Positions 26,172 through 33,122 of a stretch of 33,929 nt of DNA are shown here, one piece after another. The position numbers and the translations under genes were made by a program. Each line of letters starts with the position of its first letter. Position 1 is the first letter of the stretch. The notes beneath the pieces were generated by a model. That model was given only the letters and a program-made list of their open reading frames with translations, did no database searches and was not told the origin of the DNA. This stretch comes from Actinomycetes bacterium (lineage in GTDB: Bacteria > Actinomycetota > Acidimicrobiia > Acidimicrobiales > Aldehydirespiratoraceae): contig JAJRXJ010000035.1 in assembly GCA_024276355.1 (NCBI GenBank), positions 1 through 33,929 of the forward strand, written 5' to 3'.

Positions 26172-27005
26172 GTGGACTCGCTCGCGAAAGCACTCGGCTA
26201 CGGTCCAAAGGATCGCCTGCTGATCATCAGCGCCGATCTCCTTGGTTCCACCCATGCGGCCACGGCCGGCTGCTTTTCCGCCATGCGGGATGGCCACGCC
26301 ACCACATCCACATTGATGATGCCTGGTCCATGGTCTCGTCACGCGGCCGACAACACGCGCCCCGACGACGACATCGGTATCCATCTCACTCTCAATTCCG
26401 AGCTCGACTGCTTCCGATGGGGGCCGCTCACATACGCCCCCAGCCTTCTCGACGGCGACGGCGGATTTCCCAGAACCCTTCCCGACCTCTGGGATCACGC
26501 CGACCTCGACGAGGTCCGGCGGGAGCTCAGCGCGCAGGTCGAGCGGGCCCTGCTGTGGGGGTTCGACCTAACCCACATCTCCACCCATATGGGTGCGCTG
26601 CAGCAGCGCCCCGAGTTCTTCGATGTGATGCTCGAGCTGGCCATCGAGGCACGGCTACCGATTCGCCTCGAAGGCGACCCCGCCCAGGACTCCGCAGGCT
26701 TTCCATTCCGAGAGCTGGCGGCTGCGGAGGGAATCTTGTCGCCCGACCACTTCAAGTTGGTTCGTGGTGGCGCCCGACAACACTTCATGTCCACGCTGAA
26801 GCACCTCAAGCCAGGTGTCACGGAAGTCGTTTTCGAGCCGGCAATTGCCGCTGAGGAACTGCGGGCCATCGACCCTTCGGCAACCCAACGAGTCGACGAT
26901 CTAACTCTGATCACCGACCGACGGCTCGCGGATCTGATCGACAGCTCTGGGGCCAGATTGATCGGATACCGGCAGATTCGCGATCTCCAACGCGCGGCGG
27001 GCTGA
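26172..27005 (+). CDS. YdjC/ChbG-family carbohydrate deacetylase-like protein
   Basis: A 277-aa protein from GTG 26172; the track's start lies inside the nuclease gene. The metal-site order of the family is visible: N-terminal LLIISADLLGSTHAAT, then DIGIHLTLNSE, then the HisxxxHis region THISTHMGALQQRPEFF. Known members (ChbG) deacetylate chitooligosaccharides such as diacetylchitobiose using a divalent metal held by one Asp and two His. Here the usual N-terminal pair ADDFG is ADLLG, so the second Asp, generally a ligand, is replaced by Leu. Either the metal is bound differently or the substrate differs. The last part (YRQIRDLQRA) resembles the family C-terminus. Confidence 0.85.
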   Translation: MDSLAKALGYGPKDRLLIISADLLGSTHAATAGCFSAMRDGHATTSTLMMPGPWSRHAADNTRPDDDIGIHLTLNSELDCFRWGPLTYAPSLLDGDGGFPRTLPDLWDHADLDEVRRELSAQVERALLWGFDLTHISTHMGALQQRPEFFDVMLELAIEARLPIRLEGDPAQDSAGFPFRELAAAEGILSPDHFKLVRGGARQHFMSTLKHLKPGVTEVVFEPAIAAEELRAIDPSATQRVDDLTLITDRRLADLIDSSGARLIGYRQIRDLQRAAG

Positions 27006-27034
27006 TCCACTCGCTCACATCGTCGGTGCGGGTC

Positions 27035-27406
27035 TCAGCCCGATGCATCGACCAGCGCCGACCGCGCTGCTTGACGCCACGATCTCATCGCCACCAGCCA
27101 GAGGGCATGATCACCCTCGACCTTCAGCGCACCGCGCATGTATGCCACATCCACATCGAGGGAACCGTCGAGAATCTGTTCGGCTGTTTCGACGCTGAGA
27201 GAGATCTTGCACGATGGCTTGGAAACCCGGCCGACATCAAGCGATACAAAACGACCGTCCGCGACCGTGAGTCCGAGCACGAGCTTGCCCTCAGCCAGGC
27301 CGGTGATCGTGTACTGGATCGAGGCGGTGACGTCACCCTCGACCGGTAAGTCACCGAGGACCTTCCTTGCCATGTCGAGCCAATTGTCGTCGAACAACGC
27401 GGTCAT
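27035..27406 (-). CDS. SCP2 sterol-binding-domain protein
   Basis: A 123-aa protein that is essentially one SCP2 domain: WLDMARKVLGDLPVEGDVTASIQYTITG, then ISLSVETAEQILDGSLDVDVAYMRGALKVEGDHALWLVAM. The family binds lipids, fatty acyl-CoA or sterols in a hydrophobic tunnel; in actinobacteria stand-alone copies often lie near lipid or thiol-metabolism genes. Its ATG follows the stop of the Mca-like gene with no spacing (TGAATG), so the two should be translated together. It is convergent with the YdjC-like gene 29 bases away. Confidence 0.88.
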   Translation of the reverse strand: MTALFDDNWLDMARKVLGDLPVEGDVTASIQYTITGLAEGKLVLGLTVADGRFVSLDVGRVSKPSCKISLSVETAEQILDGSLDVDVAYMRGALKVEGDHALWLVAMRSWRQAARSALVDASG

Positions 27407-28279
27407 TCAGATCACTGCTTCCCGAGATCGGATTCCAGCGAACAGGTCGGTCTCCGGTGTCTGCGATCCGGGCTCGCCCATCACGAGCCGAAACTCATCG
27501 TGGCTGTGGATACGGTCGTCGACCTCGGCCGGAAGTCCAAACCAGAAATTCGAGTCGGGGTCGATCTGGGTGGCGTGAGCCATCAGGGCCGCCCGTCGCA
27601 CGCCCGCGAACTCCCCCACCGGAACGCGCGTGGTGATGAGGTGATCCAGATCCGGACGCTCGAACCAGCGCTCGTCGTATGGCGATTCAAGACCGAGATC
27701 GATGAATGCCCGGTGGCGAGCGACAATTCGGGCCCGGGACCATGCCGAGTGGTAGATCTTGGAAACCGACCAGGCGTCGCCGAGCTCGGGGCGATGGGCG
27801 GGGTCGCCGGCACGGTTGACCGCCGGGCGGGTGATCTCATGGACCCTGATGTGGTCCGGGTGTTGATAGCCGCCCGGGTCGTTCGGGTAGGTCACGACGA
27901 CCTGAGGCCTCTGATCGCGAATAATCGACACCAGTCGGTCGACCGCTTCATCGAACGGAGCCGCGGCAAAGCACTCCGGATGATCATTTGAGTCCGAATC
28001 GAACATCCCCGAATCCCTGTAGCCGAGCATCACAACCTCGTCGTAGCCGATCACCTCGGCCGAGGCTCCCAGCTCCCGCCGACGCACCGCCGGTAGATCG
28101 TCACGAACATGTTGGTGATCCATCGTCGGGTTGAGGATGTCGCCCTCCTCCCCACCGGTGCAACACACCAGCACGGTGCGTATGCCCTGAGCGTGGTAGA
28201 GGGCCACCGCAGAAGCTCCCTTGGACGCCTCGTCGTCGGGGTGAGCGTGAACAGTGAGAAGGCACAGGGGTTCGTCCAT
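27407..28279 (-). CDS. mca: Mycothiol S-conjugate amidase (Mca-like, PIG-L/LmbE family)
   Basis: A 290-aa zinc-dependent deacetylase/amidase; M. tuberculosis Mca is 288 aa. The metal motif is HAHPDDEASKGA (H13, D16), and the third ligand region is QHPDHIRVHE. The SKGA continuation is typical of Mca rather than MshB. Other landmarks are LVCCTGGEEGDILNP, GYRDSGM and the C-terminal HATQIDPDSNFWFGLP, all Mca-like. Mca cleaves mycothiol conjugates of drugs and electrophiles, releasing a mercapturic acid, so it implies mycothiol in the host. ATG 28279 is chosen; the track's extra 39 residues are non-family. It leads directly into the SCP2 gene. Confidence 0.9.
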   Translation of the reverse strand: MDEPLCLLTVHAHPDDEASKGASAVALYHAQGIRTVLVCCTGGEEGDILNPTMDHQHVRDDLPAVRRRELGASAEVIGYDEVVMLGYRDSGMFDSDSNDHPECFAAAPFDEAVDRLVSIIRDQRPQVVVTYPNDPGGYQHPDHIRVHEITRPAVNRAGDPAHRPELGDAWSVSKIYHSAWSRARIVARHRAFIDLGLESPYDERWFERPDLDHLITTRVPVGEFAGVRRAALMAHATQIDPDSNFWFGLPAEVDDRIHSHDEFRLVMGEPGSQTPETDLFAGIRSREAVI

Positions 28280-28328
28280 CCGGCACGAAGATAGCTGTTT
28301 ACGCGAAGAACGGCCCCCCGCGGTCGGA

Positions 28329-29570
28329 TCAGCCGGCCGAACGAACGCCCTCGAGCGCCTCGAGCTCAATGTCGCCATCACCATCAGGGTCGACAATCTG
28401 CCATCCGAAGATCATGGCCAGATGCTCACGACCCTCATCGGGGCCGCTGGCGATTATCTCATCCTCAGGCAGCAGTCGAGCCGCCCCCCGGGGCCGGTAG
28501 AGGTATTGCCCTCCCCGGCGAATCGCCAAGACGGTGAATCCGGGCTCAATGTTCAACTGCAGCTCCGACAGACTCACCCCGTCGGCGTGGCTTCCCGGAG
28601 CGACCGGAAGCTGGACCACCACTTCATCGCTGTCGCCCAACGCAAGGCTGAGAACGGGATGAAGGTCTTCACGCTGCTCCACCAGCCAGACCATCGCCTG
28701 TGCTTGGTCTCCGATGTCCTCTGCGGCCTGGGAAAGGTGAAGCAACCCCCGCAAGGCCGACGGATCGGCCTTGTCGCTGGCGGCCCGCAACACCCACAAC
28801 TCGAGCTTGTCCTTCATCTCATCGAGACGATCCTCAAGATGACGAACCTCCGCGGCCAGGCCGTGATCGACCAGAACAAGCGCCGAATAGGCCAAGCCGA
28901 CTGCCACCTCCGAGAGGTTCTTCATCTCTACGAGAACGTCGACGGCCCGATCGAGATCGGTGGTATAGCCGTCCTCGGGAGCCTCCGGCGGGTGCCACAA
29001 GGGAGCAGCGGCCAGCTCACGGAGCCGGGTGATCCCATCGGGCGAACCACGCAGAAACATCACATCGCCGGGAGTGATGACGATGTCACCATGGACGTCG
29101 GTGATCCACTTGCGTTCGCGCTTGATGGCCATGACCCGCATCCCGGTCTGAACCGGTAGTTCGTGGGCCGACAGCGGACGGTGAGCCAAATGGGACCCCT
29201 CGGAGACCAACACCCGGTGGCTGACCTCTTCGGCATCCGACAGATCGGCAACCAGTTCAACCGGTATTCCCACTTGGTGGGTGACGATTCTTGCGATGTC
29301 GACCGCGTCGTTGGCGATGCGCTCGATGGCACTGATCACCTGCAGCACCGACGACATGCCTTCGGAGTCCTTGGGACTGCGAACCGCCATCACACAGACG
29401 CCTCTCATGTCCTGCACGAGATCATTCATCGTCTCTTCCAGAGAGTCGACCTCCTCGGCCATGTCGGGATCGCCGAAGTAAAGCGACGCGTACGCGAGGT
29501 CGACCATCAGCTCCGAGGTGTCCTTGGCCTCTGCCAACATCTCTCGAAGGTTTCGTGGTCTGTCGTCCAT
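28329..29570 (-). CDS. Doubled PhoU-like / TrkA-C (RCK_C) cytoplasmic regulator
   Basis: A 413-aa protein from ATG 29570, with GGGGGAG just upstream (the track counts one earlier TTG codon). It is an internal duplication. Unit 1 is a PhoU-like helical domain (~5-100: LREMLAEAKDTSELMVDLAYASLYFGD, SSVLQVISAIERIANDAVDIA) followed by an RCK_C domain (~120-195: VQTGMRVMAIKR ... ITPGDVMFLRGSPDGITRL). Unit 2 repeats both (~205-300: MKNLSEVAVGLAYSALVLVD; ~315-395: IEPGFTVLAIRRGGQYLYRP ... LLPEDEIIASGPDEGREHL). RCK_C domains bind ligands, in some cases cyclic di-AMP, and gate K+ or other cation transporters. With the MgtE-like gene next door it is likely that transporter's regulator. Confidence 0.88.
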   Translation of the reverse strand: MDDRPRNLREMLAEAKDTSELMVDLAYASLYFGDPDMAEEVDSLEETMNDLVQDMRGVCVMAVRSPKDSEGMSSVLQVISAIERIANDAVDIARIVTHQVGIPVELVADLSDAEEVSHRVLVSEGSHLAHRPLSAHELPVQTGMRVMAIKRERKWITDVHGDIVITPGDVMFLRGSPDGITRLRELAAAPLWHPPEAPEDGYTTDLDRAVDVLVEMKNLSEVAVGLAYSALVLVDHGLAAEVRHLEDRLDEMKDKLELWVLRAASDKADPSALRGLLHLSQAAEDIGDQAQAMVWLVEQREDLHPVLSLALGDSDEVVVQLPVAPGSHADGVSLSELQLNIEPGFTVLAIRRGGQYLYRPRGAARLLPEDEIIASGPDEGREHLAMIFGWQIVDPDGDGDIELEALEGVRSAG

Positions 29571-29631
29571 CAACTCCCCCAGTCGGGTATTGCAATCGTA
29601 GAACCATCGCGGCCGACACTGCGATCCGATC

Positions 29632-30867
29632 TCATATGACTCCCACCCACACGAGAGCGAGGATCAACGCGAACGCGCCGACGAAGTCGAGTGTCGAGGC
29701 CACGATCGGGATCCCGTAGGTGTCGGGATCGAGCCCTGACCTCACGGCCACCACCGTGGAGTAGTAGGCCACCACCACCACGCAAACGGTGGCGATCAGA
29801 CCTCCGAGCATGGTCGCTGCGATCAGGCTCAACAGCCCGGGGCCGATGTCGCCGGTGATGGCCCCGCCCAGCTGAGCGGTAAGAGCAGCCACGAAAAACA
29901 CCGGCACGGCCAGAGAGAACGCCATCGCCACGTCACTGCCGACACCGCGCCGCGGAAGTGCATCGGGCGACAACAACCCCAAGTGGAACTTGGTTGCGAG
30001 CCTGCTGGAGAGGATTCCTCCGAGGGACCCGGCCTTGTTGAGAAACCCGGGAAGCAGAATCAAAAGGACCGGGTAGTCCAAGAGATCGTCGAGCCGTTTC
30101 TCCACTGTGATTCCCGCTATCAGATCGAGAATCCCGGCAATGATGAGCACAGGAAGCGACTCCCGCACGATCGTGGCCACCAGATCCAGACTCGATCGCA
30201 GTGCCCACACTGTGACGACAGCAGCCGAGGCCGCCATGACGACCGCCAAGGTTGGCGTCAGGACATCGATACCTGCGAGCTGAGCCCCGATCACCAGGGC
30301 CGGGAGGCTCACGAGGTCGCCAACGGCGTTGACGAGTGGCGCGACCACATTGTCGAGGTCCCACCCGTACCTCACCGATCCCCCGGCGAGAAGGAGTGTG
30401 ATTGCCAGGACCACCACCGACGCGACAAGCCCGCCAACGGTGGAGATCACCATGAAGTCGGCCAGCGACATGGTGGGCGCAACAGAGAAGATGATCGCGA
30501 TGGTCTTGGCCAGCACGGCCAGAACCACCGAAATGGTGAGGCTCAGCGCCATCGCAGCAACCGTGTTCTGCCCTACCACCGAATCGAACCGGGCCGTGAG
30601 ACGAAATGTGCCCGTGTGGATCGAAGTACCGAGGCGGCTGCCCAACGCACCGAAGATGTTTCCCTTGACCGCCAGAGCCGCCGGAACCAACAAGAGCATG
30701 CCCGGCAGGCTCTCGAGAGTGCCGGTGATCGACGCCAGCGTGATTCCCGACACGATGCTCGCCACCGATGCCAACAGCATCGCCACAAGACTGTCGCGGT
30801 ACGCGACCGAATCGCCCCCGGCGACTGTGGAGAACACGCTCGATTTGCGTGTCTGGCTCGGCTTCAT
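29632..30867 (-). CDS. MgtE/SLC41-type divalent cation transporter membrane domains (two copies)
   Basis: A 411-aa polytopic membrane protein made of two MgtE-type transmembrane units, about 10 helices in all, without the cytoplasmic N and CBS domains of bacterial MgtE. Repeat features include LPGMLLLVPAALAVKGNIFGALGSRLGT against LLILLPGFLNKAGSLGGILSSRLATKF, and GWDLDNVVAPLVNAVGDLVSLPAL against LDPDTYGIPIVASTLDFVGAFAL. The acidic residues in the latter pair are the cation-selectivity region of the family. This fused form resembles eukaryotic SLC41 and archaeal/actinobacterial proteins. It likely moves Mg2+ or a similar ion, with gating by the PhoU/TrkA-C protein encoded 61 bases downstream on the same strand. 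Confidence 0.9.
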   Translation of the reverse strand: MKPSQTRKSSVFSTVAGGDSVAYRDSLVAMLLASVASIVSGITLASITGTLESLPGMLLLVPAALAVKGNIFGALGSRLGTSIHTGTFRLTARFDSVVGQNTVAAMALSLTISVVLAVLAKTIAIIFSVAPTMSLADFMVISTVGGLVASVVVLAITLLLAGGSVRYGWDLDNVVAPLVNAVGDLVSLPALVIGAQLAGIDVLTPTLAVVMAASAAVVTVWALRSSLDLVATIVRESLPVLIIAGILDLIAGITVEKRLDDLLDYPVLLILLPGFLNKAGSLGGILSSRLATKFHLGLLSPDALPRRGVGSDVAMAFSLAVPVFFVAALTAQLGGAITGDIGPGLLSLIAATMLGGLIATVCVVVVAYYSTVVAVRSGLDPDTYGIPIVASTLDFVGAFALILALVWVGVI

Positions 30868-30925
30868 TCCAGCAAGTGTGCAGCGTCGAACACCGCACCG
30901 TGGTGATTATCGGCTATCTCGCATC

Positions 30926-31855
30926 TCACTCGGCCCGCGATCCCAGTTCACGAAGCACGGCCCGGCAGTCGTCCCATGCATCTCGCAGGATCGACTCAAC
31001 CGGTTCTATGGAGCGGACCCGTCCGGCCACCTGTCCGGCCATGGCCACACCGACCTCCATGTCTCCGCCGAAGTAGAGCTTCATCATGTCGTCGATGTTG
31101 AGGATCGCCGGCTCATCGTCTGCTTCGAGTCGTCCGGTGAGTTCGGTCCGCAGAGTTCGCATGGCCGGACGATGATGGCGGTTGACCACCACGGTGTCGG
31201 ACTCTTTCGCGTCGATTAGCGCCTGTTTCCAATTCGCATGGACCGGAGACTCGATCGAGGCCACCATCCGGGTGCCCATTTGAACCGCCTCCGCGCCCAT
31301 GGCGAACGCTGCCGCCATAGATCTCCCGTCCACGAAGCCTCCGGCGGCCACAACCGGTACATCGAAGCGCGATGCGATCTCGGGCACCAGCACCAGTGAG
31401 GATGCCCCGTCGGCATTCTTGAAACCACCGCCCTCGATGCCCTCCACAACCAAACCGTCGACTCCGGCGTCGATCGCCTTTTGTGCCCCGCGCATGGTCG
31501 GAACCACATGGAACACGGTGACCCCCAACTCTTTGAGCCGCGGGACGAGAACGGCCGGATCACCAGCTGACGTGGTGACGAAGCCGACCTCGTTCTCGGC
31601 CACGAAGTCGACCAGTGCCTGTGGATCGCGCACGAAATGTTGGGCGATGTTGACACCCCACGGCTTCCCGGTGAGCTCCCGCATGGCCAGAATCTCGATC
31701 TTGATCGCGTCCATGTCGCCCGAGGAGGTCTCAATGATTCCGAGACCGCCGGCATTCGACACGGCCGACGCCAGAGATGACCGTGCGATCCATCCCATCG
31801 GAGCTTGAATGATCGGGATTTCGATGCCAAGCATCTCGGTGATGCGTGTCTGCAT
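30926..31855 (-). CDS. Nitronate monooxygenase-like FMN oxidoreductase
   Basis: A 309-aa TIM-barrel flavoprotein from ATG 31855; the track's extra 35 residues are the shadow of the next gene. Family blocks are IPIIQAPMGWIARSSLASAVSNAGGLGII, GVTVFHVVPTMRGAQKAIDAGVDGLVVEG, PVVAAGGFVDGRSMAAAFAMGAEAVQMGTR and the C-terminal GQVAGRVRSIEPV. Classical nitronate monooxygenases and FabK-like enzymes have a His in the GGH motif; here the place reads GGGFKNADGAS, so the catalytic His is missing. It is therefore safer to call this an NMO/FabK-like oxidoreductase of unknown substrate. Confidence 0.88.
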   Translation of the reverse strand: MQTRITEMLGIEIPIIQAPMGWIARSSLASAVSNAGGLGIIETSSGDMDAIKIEILAMRELTGKPWGVNIAQHFVRDPQALVDFVAENEVGFVTTSAGDPAVLVPRLKELGVTVFHVVPTMRGAQKAIDAGVDGLVVEGIEGGGFKNADGASSLVLVPEIASRFDVPVVAAGGFVDGRSMAAAFAMGAEAVQMGTRMVASIESPVHANWKQALIDAKESDTVVVNRHHRPAMRTLRTELTGRLEADDEPAILNIDDMMKLYFGGDMEVGVAMAGQVAGRVRSIEPVESILRDAWDDCRAVLRELGSRAE

Positions 31856-31883
31856 GCGATCGGCTTTCTGAGTCGGGGCCGGC

Positions 31884-32972
31884 TCAACGCCGACGTCGGA
31901 TGACCGTGGGTCGACGGTAGGCCACCGAACGGTCGGATGACCAAAGCGCCGGGGGAGCATCCGCGAATGCGGCCAGTTGAAGGAGCGGTTGGTCGTAGTT
32001 CACTCGCCAACCGGAGAAGTCTCGCCAGGCGGCGTCAAAGTCCGACCTGATCGGGAGGCCGACGTCTTTCAGGGTTTCGTAGACCTCCAGGAACTCGCCA
32101 CGTTCTATCGATATCGGGTCGTCGGGCGCGGGATCGGTTTCGTAGTCGAAGCCGAAGAAGTGTGCGATCCGGCGCAGGGCCATTGTTCCGGTGTGGATCA
32201 TCAATTCTGCTCTTGGGGCTCTGGGCAGCTCGAGGACCGATATGTAGAGCGAGGCGGTGTCGAGAGCCAGACCGGCCCCGGATATCCAGGAACGTTCCGG
32301 CACCGGCGAGCGGAAGAACACCAGCATGGGGAACGATGAATGGCTCTCCTCGATGTCGACGAACCAGTCCTCCCACTCACTCCAGAGTTGCGGCATCTGG
32401 TCGAGCCCGTCGATGAAGTGGATCCTGGTGAGCAACACCTCCGGGCTGGCTCGCTCGCCAACCTTGCTGGCACGAATGTGGAGCTTCGCCACCGCCACCT
32501 CACGTCTGGAGAACGCCGAGTAGATGGTAGGGATGAAGCTGATCATCAATCCGACCAGGCCCAGTCCAATGAGCCCCTCGATCACCGCGACGGTGAGTTG
32601 GGCACCACCGTCCGCCGTGCGAAACCCAAGGGTGGTGAGCGAAGATCCCGACAAGGCCAGCGCGGATCCGTATGACCGATCGTCGATGGCCCAGAACGTC
32701 AGCGACATGGCGGCGATCACCGAGACGGCCCAGATCACCGGAAGCATGATCAACCCAACCGGGGCCATCCGGGCCTTCACCCGCTCGTGTGACTCCCACG
32801 TGTGTCGCCTGCCGGCGACAAAGCCGAAGCTCCATCGAAGGAAGATGAACAAGGTGCGGGTGATGAACACCTGTTCACCTCTCGGCACGACCACGGTTCG
32901 GATGGCCGAACCAAGGGTCGTCAGGGTGAGGGCCACCCCCAATCCTCCAACGATCCAGCGAATCAAGAGCAC
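31884..32972 (-). CDS. K+-channel-like membrane protein with large cytoplasmic domain
   Basis: A 362-aa protein from GTG 32972. Hydrophobic segments are ~3-25 (LIRWIVGGLGVALTLTTLG), ~72-93 (VGLIMLPVIWAVSVIAAMSL) and ~126-150 (LTVAVIEGLIGLGLVGLMISFI). A pore-loop-like sequence (ALALSGSSLTTLGFRT) lies between the last two. TTLGF takes the place of the K+ filter TxGYG, so selectivity may differ. The cytoplasmic part (~150-362: DQMPQLWSEWEDWFVDIEESHSSFPMLVFF) is conserved in unnamed actinobacterial proteins that I cannot name. The role is inferred as a two-helix-type ion channel. The gene lies 28 bases upstream of the flavoprotein gene on the same strand, so the two may be co-transcribed. Confidence 0.75.
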   Translation of the reverse strand: MLLIRWIVGGLGVALTLTTLGSAIRTVVVPRGEQVFITRTLFIFLRWSFGFVAGRRHTWESHERVKARMAPVGLIMLPVIWAVSVIAAMSLTFWAIDDRSYGSALALSGSSLTTLGFRTADGGAQLTVAVIEGLIGLGLVGLMISFIPTIYSAFSRREVAVAKLHIRASKVGERASPEVLLTRIHFIDGLDQMPQLWSEWEDWFVDIEESHSSFPMLVFFRSPVPERSWISGAGLALDTASLYISVLELPRAPRAELMIHTGTMALRRIAHFFGFDYETDPAPDDPISIERGEFLEVYETLKDVGLPIRSDFDAAWRDFSGWRVNYDQPLLQLAAFADAPPALWSSDRSVAYRRPTVIRRRR

Positions 32973-33024
32973 CCGCAGATGTTAGGCAGTCGGCGACCTG
33001 CTTTCGGGCAGCCGGCCAGTGGAC

Positions 33025-33061
33025 ATGGGTCGAACGACCCATTGTGGGCCGGACGACCCAT
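33025..33061. promoter_or_regulatory. Palindromic operator-like site plus third half-site
   Basis: ATGGGTCG-AA-CGACCCAT is a perfect 8-base inverted repeat (33025-33042), and the half-site CGACCCAT recurs at 33054-33061, 19 bases after the previous copy, i.e. nearly two helical turns. It lies in the 150-base gap between the divergent channel-like gene and the acidic-repeat protein gene. The layout suggests a dimeric repressor or activator site. The regulator is unknown. Confidence 0.5.
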
Positions 33062-33114
33062 TTGCAAGTCAAGTCGAACGGCCTGCGTCCCGATGAACCG
33101 TCATACCCACGAAA

Positions 33115-33118
33115 GAGG
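33115..33118 (+). promoter_or_regulatory. Ribosome binding site GAGG for the acidic-repeat protein
   Basis: AAAGAGGTGCC precedes ATG 33123, with GAGG ending 4 bases before the start. It supports this ATG and the reality of the open-ended frame. Confidence 0.5.
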
Positions 33119-33122
33119 TGCC

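Noticed and set aside
28254-29159. 301-aa plus-strand ORF
   Set aside because: It is antisense to the PhoU/TrkA-C gene and has no domain features.
29983-30906. 307-aa plus-strand ORF
   Set aside because: It is very rich in His, Arg, Asp and Gln, and is the complement shadow of the MgtE-like membrane protein gene.
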